Of a DNA stretch of 64,000 nucleotides, positions 54,370 through 63,198 are shown in pieces. The translations under genes and the position numbers were made by a program. The stretch's first letter is position 1, and each line of letters begins with the position of its first letter. The stretch is taken from NCBI RefSeq assembly GCF_002205845.1, contig NZ_NISI01000016.1, forward strand, positions 1-64,000. Reading direction: 5' to 3'. Origin of the DNA: Roseateles puraquae. Lineage in GTDB: Bacteria; Pseudomonadota; Gammaproteobacteria; Burkholderiales; Burkholderiaceae_C. The notes below the pieces were generated by a model, which made no database searches, was not told the origin of the DNA, and worked only from the letters and a program-made list of their open reading frames with translations.

Positions 54370-55608
54370 TCACGCGGCCAGCAACTGCTCCAGCCGCTGC
54401 TCTTTCAGCCCGTAGAAGCGCTTGATCTCTGCGATCTGCGCCAGCAGCTCCGGCCGCCGTGCAGCCAGAGCCGCGGCGGCAGGCCCTTGCGCCTTGACCG
54501 CCAAGATCATCTTGTTCTTGCTGGTGTGCTCCAGCGCGATGAACTCGAACACCTGGGTGCGGTAGCCCTGGCTCTCCAGCAGCAGGGCGCGCAGCGAGTC
54601 GGTCACCATTTCGGCCTCCTGGCCGAGGTGGATGCCGTGCTGCAGCATGGGCCTGAGCACCTCGGGCAGCGTCATCTGCGGGCGCAGCTCCTTGTGGCAG
54701 CAGGGCGAGCTCATGATGATGCGCGCGCCGCTTTGCAGGCCCACGTGCAGGGCGTGGTCGGTGGCGATGTCGCAGGCATGCAGCGCGATCATCACGTCCA
54801 GCGGCTGCACGGCCTGGGTGCGCACGTCGCCCTGGTCGAATCGGATGCCCTGCAACTGCTCGCCTTCGATGACGGCGTTGCACAGCTTGACCATGTCGTC
54901 GCGCAGCTCGATGCCGGTCACCCGGGGTGCCAGGCCCCGGGCCTGCAGCCAGTCGTGCACGGCAATGGTCAGGTAGCCCTTGCCGGAGCCAAAGTCGGCC
55001 ACTCGCACCGGGCCTTGCAAGCCGGCCTCCTCGACCGCAGAGGACAGGATCTCGACGAAGCGGTTGATCTGCTTCCACTTGCGCGCCATGGCCGGCACCA
55101 GGGCCGGCTCACCCTTGACGACGTGGGTCAGGCCGAGGGCCGACCACACCGGATGGGCCATCTCCAGCGGCCGGTGCTTGGCCTTGTCGTGCACCGCGGG
55201 CGCGGGCGCCTCGACGGCGTCGATGCGCGTCACGCGCAGCGTCTCCCGGCCCTTGCGGCTCACGGCGAACTGCACCTCTTCCGCCGAGGTATGCAGATGG
55301 GCATTGCGAAAGCGCGCGCCGAGCAGGCGGGCAACCTCGTCCAGGCCCGCCTCGGGCGCGTGGTTCTTGGTGATGTCCTTGGTCCGGTGGCGCCACAGAA
55401 ACGTGAGCGCCGGCTCACCGCGCAGCTCAATCGCACGAACCGTCAACCGCTCCACGTCCTCGTCATCGCCCACCGGGCCCGACAACAGCAGCTTGCCGAA
55501 CTGACCGCTGGCGAGGGCCAGGCGCACCAGATGCAGGAAGCGCTCGTGCGCAGGCGCCGTGGCGGCGGGGGGTGGGGTGATGAGGGCAGTGAACAACGGC
55601 GCGGCCAT
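54370..55608 (-). CDS. METTL25/RRNAD1-like SAM-dependent methyltransferase
   Basis: 412 residues. The C-terminal half has a class I methyltransferase core: VRVADFGSGKGYLTIAVHD near 200, TGIELRDDMVKLC, ALHACDIATDHAL near 265, and SSPCCHKEL near 290, the last two being hallmarks of the METTL25 and Trm13-like group. The N-terminal part (1-180) is specific to the bacterial branch. RNA is the likely substrate, but none is proved. It follows the third PEP-CTERM gene by 10 bases. Confidence 0.85.
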   Translation of the reverse strand: MAAPLFTALITPPPAATAPAHERFLHLVRLALASGQFGKLLLSGPVGDDEDVERLTVRAIELRGEPALTFLWRHRTKDITKNHAPEAGLDEVARLLGARFRNAHLHTSAEEVQFAVSRKGRETLRVTRIDAVEAPAPAVHDKAKHRPLEMAHPVWSALGLTHVVKGEPALVPAMARKWKQINRFVEILSSAVEEAGLQGPVRVADFGSGKGYLTIAVHDWLQARGLAPRVTGIELRDDMVKLCNAVIEGEQLQGIRFDQGDVRTQAVQPLDVMIALHACDIATDHALHVGLQSGARIIMSSPCCHKELRPQMTLPEVLRPMLQHGIHLGQEAEMVTDSLRALLLESQGYRTQVFEFIALEHTSKNKMILAVKAQGPAAAALAARRPELLAQIAEIKRFYGLKEQRLEQLLAA

Positions 55609-55618
55609 GGCGCCATTG

Positions 55619-56161
55619 TCAGTGACGGCGTCCGCCTCGCCTGCGCAAGGCGACCACCCCCAGGCCTGCCAGCCACAGCGCCAGGCTCTGCGGCTCCGGC
55701 ACGGCGGCCGACACCTCCAGCGGGGCCCAGGAGCTGGACGACAGGCCGAGCGGCTCGTCGCTGACGGTGCCCGGCACCTGGTAGCTCGGCCAGCCCATGC
55801 TGTCGTAGCTGAAGTGGCGACCGCCTTCGGCGTCCTGGCTGACGCCGGTCATGTGCCAGACCCGCCCGGTGGCCAGCTCGAACTCCAGGCCCGCGCGGTC
55901 ATCCAAGCCGAGGCTGAACGCGGCCACCGCACGGTTGCCGCTCCAGTGCAGCTCGAAGCCGGTGAGCTCATAGCCGTACAGCCAGCCATCGCCGTCCAGG
56001 TCGGCCCCGGCAAAGGTGCCGGTGATGCGGGCCTCGTCGGCAAACCCGGTCTGGCTGAACACGAAAGACTGCACGGGCGCCTCGGCCCGCGCCGGCTCGA
56101 CCACGACCGCAGCCGCCAGGGCCAACAGCGCCGTGAGCGCAAAGAAGCGAGAGGTTGACAT
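55619..56161 (-). CDS. PEP-CTERM protein
   Basis: 180 residues from ATG 56161; an upstream in-frame start at 56194 adds eleven unlikely residues. Signal peptide FFALTALLALAAAVVVEPARA, a beta-rich body (GTFAGADLDGDGWLYGYELTG), and a C-terminal VPEPQSLALWLAG, hydrophobic segment and ALRRRGGRRH, the exosortase sorting signal. It is 10 bases before the methyltransferase gene. Confidence 0.85.
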   Translation of the reverse strand: MSTSRFFALTALLALAAAVVVEPARAEAPVQSFVFSQTGFADEARITGTFAGADLDGDGWLYGYELTGFELHWSGNRAVAAFSLGLDDRAGLEFELATGRVWHMTGVSQDAEGGRHFSYDSMGWPSYQVPGTVSDEPLGLSSSSWAPLEVSAAVPEPQSLALWLAGLGVVALRRRGGRRH

Positions 56162-56282
56162 GACGGGACTCCATCCGTTGAAAAGAGTCGTCATGCTGCC
56201 GACCTGGCGCCGCAGGCACTTCGCCCAGGAGAGCCACTGCCCGTGAACAAGGGATGGCCCGATGGGGCCAGCCTCCGCGGCC

Positions 56283-58688
56283 TCAGCGCCCCGGCCAACC
56301 GAACTGCAGGCCCACGACCACCGCGTTGTAGACCGCGTGCACCAGCATCGGAGCCATCAAGCTGCGGCCACGCTCGTAGGCCGCCGCGGTGCACAGCCCC
56401 AGAAAGAACACAGGGATCATGGACACCGGTGGGTGCACGACCGCAAAGACCGCCGCGCTGGCAGCCGCCGAGGGCCACCAAGCGAAAGAGCGACGCAAGC
56501 CTGCAAAGATCAGGCCGCGGAAGATGAACTCCTCGAACACCGGCGCCGCCAGCACGCACAGCCAGGCTAGCCCGATGCGCAAGGCCGGCGCCACCGCAGC
56601 GCCGGCCTCGGGCATCAGCAACAGCTGCCTGAGGGCCAGCAGGTAGGCAGCCCCCAGCCCGGCCGCCGCCGCGCCCCACAGCAGGCCCTCCCGCACCGCG
56701 GCGCTGCGTTGCCCGGCCCTGCCGAGCAGCGAGGGCAGCGTCTTCACGCCGGCACGCCAGTACACCAGGCGCGCCAGGCCATAAGTCAGTGCGCCGGCCG
56801 CCACAAAGGACACCAGCACGCCGGCGCCGGGTCTGTCAGGCTGAAAGACTCGCCACAGGGCTGACAGCATCAGCTGCAGCACGAGGAAAGCCGTCGCGGC
56901 GATCAGGCCGTCCGCCACCGACGGCTGGGCCGGGGGCGAGGCCACGGGATCGAGCAGGAAGGGCAAGGCGTCGTTCGCCTTCTGCCACAGTGCCAGGGCG
57001 AGCAGGCCGACCAGCAGCAGGATGACGAGGGACTGCCACCACGCCGCCGCCCAGAGGCCATACCCATAGAAGCCGCTCAGCATCATGAACAGGTAGACGA
57101 AGCCCGGCCGCACGCGCGCGCTGCGCTCCTGCGCCAGCGGGTCGCTGGCAAACACCGCGAGCGAGACGGCGATCACCGAGAACAGCGGCACCCCGGCCAA
57201 AGCCAACAGGCCAAGTCCCAGGTAGCGCCAGCCCGCGCCGGGTGCCATATGCAGGGCGCCGGGCAGCAGCACACCGACCGGATAGGCCAGCGCAATCACG
57301 GCCCACAGGGCCGCCTTGTCGCGCAGCACGCTGCCCACACTGCGGGGGAAGGTGTAGAGCAGCCACAAGGCCGCGCCTTCAGTGTTGAGCGTCTGGAAGG
57401 CCGACAGCATCAGCATGTAGCTCGCCAGCCCGAAGGCGATGGATGCAATCAGTGCTGGCGGGCCGCTGAACAGCTGGCCGAGTGCCTGGGTGCCGCCATT
57501 GAGCACGATCTGGCTGCCGATGATCAGCACGGGCAGCAGCAGGGTCTGCACCAGGAAGTTGCGGTCGCGAGCGAGCAGCAGCAGTTCGCGACGCTGCACG
57601 GGCGAGCGCAAAGGCAGTTGCCAGCCGCCTCGGGCGCTGCGCGCGACGCCCGGCCCGCGGGTGCCGGCCTCGCGCGAGCCGCCCGACAGCAGCCCGTGGC
57701 GCAACTGCCGGTGCATCCAGGCCACGCCCGCCGCCAGCAAGAGCCCAGCCTGCGCCCAGGCGGCAAACAGCAGCACCAGGGCCTGCCATGGCGTACCGGC
57801 ATACAGCGCCTGCACGACCAGGCCCGGTGGCGTCCACAGCAGCCAGCCCGGGCTTTCGCTGACCATCGACACCCCCAAGCTCGCCCCCTGCGAGCTCCCG
57901 ACCGACAAGGCCAGGTACAAGCCCAACAGCCCCAGCACCGACATCAGGGCCTGCAGATTGCGCAGGCGTGCCGGCGCCAGGCGCAGGCGCAGGCCGATGT
58001 CCACCACCGACCTCAGCAGCGCCGCGAGCGCAAACAGGGGCAACGCAGCGGCCAACGCCATCAGGGGCACCAGCCAACCCGGCGACACCTGCTGCCAGGC
58101 CAGCACCAGCAGCAGGGGCAACAGGGACAACAGCGCGAACAGGCTGGTCACGCTGCGCTCCGCCAACCGTGCCCAGAGCAAGGTAGGCATGCGGATGGGC
58201 AGCGTGACCAGCCATTCCATGTCCCACTCCGGCCGTGCCAGCTCGCGGGTGCCGAGGTCATTGCAGACGGCGACAACCCACAGCAGCGCGATCAGGCCCG
58301 TGGTGGCACGCAACAGCACCGGCTCCACCGCCGTGCGCTCGAAGGTCTGGCGGAACTTCTCGCCCGCCTCGCTCACGCCATCCGCACCGCCCACCGCGTC
58401 GATCTGCGCTTGCACGACGAGCGTGTGATGCAGATTGCGCAGGCTCTGTTTCGCCATGACGCCGAACCCGAACAGCATCATGCCGCCCAGGAACAGCCCG
58501 GCCAGCAGGCCGACGCCCTTCTTGCGGCCTGTTCCTGTGCGCTGGGGTCTGTGCGCATCGCGCTTGCTCTTGGCACCGAAGGACAGGCGGCTCACGGCGC
58601 CGAACAAGTTGACCAATCGCAGCAGGCGCAGCCGCGTGAGCAGCCACAGCATCTGCCAGGCACTCGGCACCGGTCGCAGGGGCGTCAC
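56283..58688 (-). CDS. ABC-2-type permease fused to a CPBP (CAAX-like) protease domain
   Basis: 801 residues from GTG 58688, which overlaps the ATPase stop by 4 bases. Residues 1-~560 are a two-part ABC-2-type permease with many membrane helices and a helical hairpin after the first helix. Residues ~590-801 are a CPBP intramembrane protease domain with EEFIFRG, a histidine in AVFAVVHPP and a second in LVHAVYNAVV, the expected catalytic positions. Known NatB-type permeases with this fusion exist in other bacteria. The exported substrate is unknown. Confidence 0.87.
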   Translation of the reverse strand: MTPLRPVPSAWQMLWLLTRLRLLRLVNLFGAVSRLSFGAKSKRDAHRPQRTGTGRKKGVGLLAGLFLGGMMLFGFGVMAKQSLRNLHHTLVVQAQIDAVGGADGVSEAGEKFRQTFERTAVEPVLLRATTGLIALLWVVAVCNDLGTRELARPEWDMEWLVTLPIRMPTLLWARLAERSVTSLFALLSLLPLLLVLAWQQVSPGWLVPLMALAAALPLFALAALLRSVVDIGLRLRLAPARLRNLQALMSVLGLLGLYLALSVGSSQGASLGVSMVSESPGWLLWTPPGLVVQALYAGTPWQALVLLFAAWAQAGLLLAAGVAWMHRQLRHGLLSGGSREAGTRGPGVARSARGGWQLPLRSPVQRRELLLLARDRNFLVQTLLLPVLIIGSQIVLNGGTQALGQLFSGPPALIASIAFGLASYMLMLSAFQTLNTEGAALWLLYTFPRSVGSVLRDKAALWAVIALAYPVGVLLPGALHMAPGAGWRYLGLGLLALAGVPLFSVIAVSLAVFASDPLAQERSARVRPGFVYLFMMLSGFYGYGLWAAAWWQSLVILLLVGLLALALWQKANDALPFLLDPVASPPAQPSVADGLIAATAFLVLQLMLSALWRVFQPDRPGAGVLVSFVAAGALTYGLARLVYWRAGVKTLPSLLGRAGQRSAAVREGLLWGAAAAGLGAAYLLALRQLLLMPEAGAAVAPALRIGLAWLCVLAAPVFEEFIFRGLIFAGLRRSFAWWPSAAASAAVFAVVHPPVSMIPVFFLGLCTAAAYERGRSLMAPMLVHAVYNAVVVGLQFGWPGR

Positions 58689-59473
58689 GGGCGCGGCTCC
58701 TGGGCGTCGCCCTCGGCAGCGCCGGCGCTCGTGATCTGCAGGAAGGCATCTTCCAGCGACGCATCCTGACCCGCGCCCGTCAGGCGCTGCTTCACCTCGG
58801 CCGGCGCGCCCAGCGCCGCCAGCTGGCCCTTGTGGAAGATGCCGATGCGGCTGCACAGGCGCTCAGCCATGTCCAGCAGGTGGGTGGAGACGAAGACGGT
58901 GCAGCCCCGCGCGGCCAGGTCACGCAGGCGCTCCTGCACATCGCGCGAGGCGCGCGGGTCCAGCCCGTTGATGGGTTCGTCCAGGATGAGCACCTCGGGC
59001 TCATGGATGAGGGCGCAGGCCAGGCCGAGCTTCTTCTTCATGCCCAGCGAGTAGTTGACCGCGTACTCCTGGGCCTCGTCGCGCAGCGCGAACTCGTCCA
59101 GCATGCGGTCGGCCCGCACGCCGGCCTCGCGGCGGCCGAAGCCGTGCATCTCGGCCACGAACTGCAGAATCTCGCGACCACGCAGAAAGTCGTAGAACAC
59201 CGGCGTATCCGGCAGGTAGCCCACATGGCGCTGCACCTCGGCCCGCTCGCTGTGGCAGTCCAGCCCCGCGATCTGCACCCGGCCGCTGCTGGGCACGAGG
59301 ATGCCCATCATCATGCGGATGGTGGTGGTCTTGCCCGCGCCGTTCGGGCCGAGGCAGCCGAACAGCTCGCCGCGCGCGACGCTGAAGTCCAGGCCCTTCA
59401 CAGCCTCGAAGTTGCCGTAGCGCTTGCCCAGTTGCTGAAAATCGATCACGCCATCTCCTCCCGAGGCGCGCAT
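58685..59473 (-). CDS. ABC transporter ATP-binding protein (NatA/CcmA type)
   Basis: 262 residues. Walker A GPNGAGKTTTIRMMMG near 43, the signature YSLGMKKKLGLACALI near 142, Walker B VLILDEPINGLDP near 163, and a switch histidine in VFVSTHLLDM. It pairs with the permease-CPBP fusion, with which it shares a 4-base overlap (GTGA). A GTG at residue 9 is an alternative start closer to the family beginning IDFQQLGKRYG. Confidence 0.93.
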   Translation of the reverse strand: MRASGGDGVIDFQQLGKRYGNFEAVKGLDFSVARGELFGCLGPNGAGKTTTIRMMMGILVPSSGRVQIAGLDCHSERAEVQRHVGYLPDTPVFYDFLRGREILQFVAEMHGFGRREAGVRADRMLDEFALRDEAQEYAVNYSLGMKKKLGLACALIHEPEVLILDEPINGLDPRASRDVQERLRDLAARGCTVFVSTHLLDMAERLCSRIGIFHKGQLAALGAPAEVKQRLTGAGQDASLEDAFLQITSAGAAEGDAQEPRP

Positions 59474-59525
59474 CTTCGGCGACGCCCGGGCGGCATTCTG
59501 AGCGGGCCCCTGTGGCGCCGCCGCG

Positions 59526-60197
59526 TCAGGCGTGGGTGATGTAGCCCCGCGTCTCTGCCGTGTCCAGATGCGGCAAGGTGTTGAAGGTCACCAGGTGGTG
59601 GCGCTTGGGGTTGAAGGCGAACTCGGTGACGGCCGAGTTGCGGATGCGCAAGTTGAGTTCCACGAAGGTCTCGGCGGGTGCGCAGAGCACCTGGGCCACG
59701 GCGGTGGCGATGGGGCCGCCACTGGAGACAATGAGGACCTGGCGGCCCATGCCGACTTCGCGCACGCGGTCCAGCGCCTGGGCCACGCCCGCGGAGAACT
59801 CGGCGTGGGAGGGCATGCCCGCGGGCGCCGTTTCGCCCGCCATCCAGGCCAGCAGGCCCTGGCGCAGCAGGCGAAAGTGCTGCTTCACCGCCTCGGGGTC
59901 GCGCGGCGGCGCCAGCGGTTCGGGGTGGATGGCGCGCACGACGGCCTCGCTGTCGTATTCATTGAGACCCGGCAGCGCCACCGGTGCCAGCGCCTCGCCC
60001 AGGCCTTCGACGATGCCCGCCAGCGACTGCGCGTGGCGCTTGAGGGTGCCGGTGAAGACGGCGTCGAAGCGCTGGCCGCGCTCGCGCCAGTAGGCGCCGA
60101 GCAGCCGGCATTGCTCATGGCCACGGGGGCTGAGCTGGTCGTAGTCGGCCGCACCGAAGCTGGCCTGGCCGTGACGGACGAGGTAGAGGGTTCCCAT
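59526..60197 (-). CDS. Histidine phosphatase family protein
   Basis: 223 residues from ATG 60197. The catalytic LVRHGQASFG is at residues 5-14 and the family shape is clear (LNEYDSEAVV; NLRIRNSAVTEF). The second catalytic position usually reads SHGG but here is VSSGGPIATAV, so the usual second histidine is missing. Phosphatase activity may be altered. It is divergent from the GNAT gene with a 52-base gap. Confidence 0.85.
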   Translation of the reverse strand: MGTLYLVRHGQASFGAADYDQLSPRGHEQCRLLGAYWRERGQRFDAVFTGTLKRHAQSLAGIVEGLGEALAPVALPGLNEYDSEAVVRAIHPEPLAPPRDPEAVKQHFRLLRQGLLAWMAGETAPAGMPSHAEFSAGVAQALDRVREVGMGRQVLIVSSGGPIATAVAQVLCAPAETFVELNLRIRNSAVTEFAFNPKRHHLVTFNTLPHLDTAETRGYITHA

Positions 60198-60249
60198 GCC
60201 GCGCATCATGCGGGCCGCGAGCGGCCCCGGCTGTCGCGACAATGACGCC

Positions 60250-60705
60250 ATGACCCTTCGCATCGCCACCCGCGCCGACACCGCCGAACTCTGGCGCGTT
60301 CGCTACGCCGTCACGGAGAACACCCTCACCCCTGGCCGCATCAGCGATGCCGAGCTGCACGCCTATCTGGAGGACTACGGCCGCGGCTGGGTGGTGGAGC
60401 TGGCACCGCACCCGGCGCTGCGCATCGCGGGCTTTGCGATCGGCGATGCGCGCAACGGCCACATCTGGGCGATGTTCGTGGACCCGGCCCTGCACGGCCA
60501 GGGCTACGGGCGCCAGCTGCACGATGTGATGGTGGACTGGCTCTTCGCGCAGGGCCACACGCGGCTGGACCTGGCCACCGAACCGAACTCCCGCGCCGAG
60601 GCCTTCTACCGCCGTGCCGGGTGGCAGCCCACGGGCGAAGGCCTGGACCGCTGGGGCGACCAGCCCTTTGAACTTCATCTGAACGACTGGCAACGCCATG
60701 CTTGA
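60250..60705 (+). CDS. GNAT family N-acetyltransferase
   Basis: 151 residues from ATG 60250. Acetyl-CoA binding motif A is visible in IWAMFVDPALHGQGYGRQLH (about 76-95), then LDLATEPNSRAEAFYRRAGW. The substrate is unknown. Its stop overlaps the esterase start by 8 bases, so the two are coupled. Confidence 0.88.
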   Translation: MTLRIATRADTAELWRVRYAVTENTLTPGRISDAELHAYLEDYGRGWVVELAPHPALRIAGFAIGDARNGHIWAMFVDPALHGQGYGRQLHDVMVDWLFAQGHTRLDLATEPNSRAEAFYRRAGWQPTGEGLDRWGDQPFELHLNDWQRHA

Positions 60706-61357
60706 GACCCTCGTCTTCGACACCGGCCCCAATCCGGGCACCACCCTCATCGTGCTGCACGGCCTGGGCGCCGACGGGCATGACTTCGTGCCCATCTGCG
60801 AGGAGCTGGACCTGACCTCGCTCGGCGCGGTGCGCTTCATCTTTCCGCATGCGCCCGAGCGGCCGGTGACGATCAACGGCGGCTATGTGATGCGCGCCTG
60901 GTACGACATCCTCGGCACCGACCTCGTGCGCCGCGAGGACGAAGCCGGCCTGCGCGAATCGCAGGCGGCGATTGCCGCGCTGGTGGACGCCGAGCGCGCC
61001 CGCGGCGTAGCGGCCAACCGCATCGTGCTGATGGGCTTCTCGCAGGGCTGCGCCATGGCCCTGATGACGGCCCTGCGCTACCCCGAGCGCCTGGCGGGCG
61101 CGGTGGGCCTGTCGGGCTATCTGCCGCTGGCGGCCAGCACGGCGGCCGAACGGGCGCCAGCCAATGCCGACCTGCCGATCTTCATGGCCCACGGCACCCA
61201 GGATGGCGTGGTGGTGCCCGCCCGCGGCACGGCCAGCCGGGATGCGCTGCAGGCCCTCGGGCATGCGGTCGAGTGGCACGACTACCCGATGGCGCATTCG
61301 GTCTGCCTGGAGGAGATCCGCAACCTCAACGCCTGGCTGCTGAAGCAACTGGGCTGA
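60698..61357 (+). CDS. Carboxylesterase/phospholipase family alpha/beta hydrolase
   Basis: 219 residues. LIVLHGLGADGHDF (oxyanion loop), nucleophile GFSQGCAMALM near 112, the aspartate in AHGTQDGVVVP and the histidine in YPMAHSVCLEE make a complete triad. It belongs to the small esterase/lysophospholipase family (EstB type), which hydrolyses short-chain esters. It is coupled to the GNAT gene upstream. Confidence 0.92.
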   Translation: MLETLVFDTGPNPGTTLIVLHGLGADGHDFVPICEELDLTSLGAVRFIFPHAPERPVTINGGYVMRAWYDILGTDLVRREDEAGLRESQAAIAALVDAERARGVAANRIVLMGFSQGCAMALMTALRYPERLAGAVGLSGYLPLAASTAAERAPANADLPIFMAHGTQDGVVVPARGTASRDALQALGHAVEWHDYPMAHSVCLEEIRNLNAWLLKQLG

Positions 61358-61415
61358 GTTCACCTGCCTGTTCGGCTGGCCGCCGCACAGGCCGAGCGGG
61401 GAAGATGTAGTCGTC

Positions 61416-62747
61416 ATGGAGCGTCTTGCTGAACAGATCGTCGCCTGGCACAACCGCCACCCCCTGGCGCGGCGCATTGCCGCGGGCGACGTGCATACCG
61501 TGGGCGTGGTGGCCCTGCCCTTCGTGCGCGCCTCGGCCGAGGCGGGCGGCCTGGTCGAGCCCGTCCTGACCGACGCCGTCACCTTCGACGAACTGGCCGC
61601 CGCGCCCCGGCCTTCGGCGGTGGCCGCGCTGTGGCATCGGCTGCAGGCCCTCACGCACCGGTTGAAGCTGCCCGGCCTGAAGCCGCGCACACAGTGGCGC
61701 GCCTTCAACGAGCGGTTCGTGCCGGGCCTGCGGCCGGCGCGCATCGAAGCCTTCGCTTTGGCCCACGGCTTTGCCGACCCGCCCGCCACCCCCGAAGCGC
61801 AGCCCTGGCGCGTGGTGGTCATCGACGAGGCGCTGGCCAGCCGGCACAGCGGTTGGCCCTTCGAGCTTTATCTGATGACGGCGGGCATCGACCACGGCAA
61901 GCAGCGCACGCGCGTGCTGGCCGGGCGCGGCATCCCGTCGGAGATCATCGGCCGGCGCTTGTGGGACCCGCGGCGCGTGGGCATCGCAGCCGCGCTGGCG
62001 CTGGTGCTGACCGCGGGCGCCGCGTGGCTCATGTGGCCTCGCTCGGTGAGCGAACCCGTGACGCCCCCGGCAGAAGCCGCCTCGACACCGGCAGCGCCTG
62101 CAGCCTCCGTAGCGGCACCCGCTGAATCGACCGCATCCGCCCCATCGGCTGCGTCGGCTGCGTCGGCATCGGAGGGTGCCGAGGCCACGTCTGCACCCGC
62201 CTCTGCGCCCGCCAGCACCGCAGCCTCGTCGCCCGCGACGGCCGCCAGCGAGCCCGACGCTGACGCGCCGCCGCCCGATATCCGCCCGCGGCTCGTGGAG
62301 CGCGCAGACGGCATCAAGCGCCCGCCGCTGCTGTCGAGCAAGCCGCGCGAGCCGGAAGGCAAGGTTGCGGAGAAGGTCACCGACAAGTCGCCCGACACCT
62401 CTTCGGACAAGGCGGGCGAGAAGCCCGCGGCGCGCGGTGAAGCCAAGACCGGCAAGTCGGAACCCGCGGACCCGCGCCTGACGCGCATGGCGCAGTCACC
62501 CGACAAGGTGGTGGTCGCTCTGGTGGGCCCGCCGGGCAGCAAGGCGGATGCTGAAGCCCTGCTCAAGAAGATGCAGGCCAGCCTGGCCGGGGTGCATGGC
62601 GACCCCGATACCTTGCAGGCCGACGTCATCCAGACGCCGGAAGGCTGGCGCGCGGCGGTTTGGCCCTTCCCGAGCCGTGAGCAGGCGCAGCTCATCAACG
62701 CGACGCTGGTGGCCCGTGGCTTCAAGACCAAGGCCGTGAACTTCTGA
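61416..62747 (+). CDS. Single-span membrane protein with SPOR-like C-terminus
   Basis: 443 residues. The cytoplasmic N-terminus (1-185) has no recognised family. One membrane helix is near 189-208 (IAAALALVLTAGAAWLMW), then a Pro/Ala/Ser- and Lys/Glu-rich linker (about 210-345) and a compact C-terminal domain (KVVVALVGPPGSKADAEALL; REQAQLINATLVARGFKTK) that resembles a SPOR peptidoglycan-binding fold. It may sit at the cell envelope or division site. No neighbours explain it further. Confidence 0.65.
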   Translation: MERLAEQIVAWHNRHPLARRIAAGDVHTVGVVALPFVRASAEAGGLVEPVLTDAVTFDELAAAPRPSAVAALWHRLQALTHRLKLPGLKPRTQWRAFNERFVPGLRPARIEAFALAHGFADPPATPEAQPWRVVVIDEALASRHSGWPFELYLMTAGIDHGKQRTRVLAGRGIPSEIIGRRLWDPRRVGIAAALALVLTAGAAWLMWPRSVSEPVTPPAEAASTPAAPAASVAAPAESTASAPSAASAASASEGAEATSAPASAPASTAASSPATAASEPDADAPPPDIRPRLVERADGIKRPPLLSSKPREPEGKVAEKVTDKSPDTSSDKAGEKPAARGEAKTGKSEPADPRLTRMAQSPDKVVVALVGPPGSKADAEALLKKMQASLAGVHGDPDTLQADVIQTPEGWRAAVWPFPSREQAQLINATLVARGFKTKAVNF

Positions 62748-62751
62748 ACGC

Positions 62752-63198
62752 TCAGGTGGCTGGCGCGCGGATGACGAAAGCGCGCTTGTCGCCGCTGGCA
62801 AAGCCGCAGCGCTCATAGAAGGCCCAGACGGCTGGGTCCTTGCGGCTGGTGGTCAGCACGACCTTGTAGCAGCCGCTCGCCCAGGCCTGGCCGAGGGCAT
62901 GCTGGATCACCGCCTGGCCGTGGCCCCGGCCGCGGTGCGCAGCCTCGGTGACGACGTTCTCGATGACGCCGTAGCTGCGCCCGCCGCGCGTGAGGTTGGG
63001 GATGACGGCGAGGTTGCAGCTGGCAATCAGCCGGCCCTCGGCAAACCGCCCGAAATGCCGCAGGCCCGGATGGGCGAACACCGCCCGCACCGCCGCGGGC
63101 GACGGGGGCGGGTCGCCCGGGTTCAGGTGCTCGTACAGGGCCACCAAGGCTTCGGCGTCGCCGACGCCGAGATCGCGCAAGGTGGCCGCCGTGCTCAC
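62752..63198 (-). CDS. GNAT family N-acetyltransferase
   Basis: 148 residues. Motif [21 protein letters not shown] (about 79-98) and the C-terminal FYERCGF are clear. Substrate unknown. Its ATG overlaps the stop of the upstream prolyl oligopeptidase by 4 bases, and its stop is 5 bases from the convergent SPOR-like gene. Confidence 0.9.
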   Translation of the reverse strand: MSTAATLRDLGVGDAEALVALYEHLNPGDPPPSPAAVRAVFAHPGLRHFGRFAEGRLIASCNLAVIPNLTRGGRSYGVIENVVTEAAHRGRGHGQAVIQHALGQAWASGCYKVVLTTSRKDPAVWAFYERCGFASGDKRAFVIRAPAT

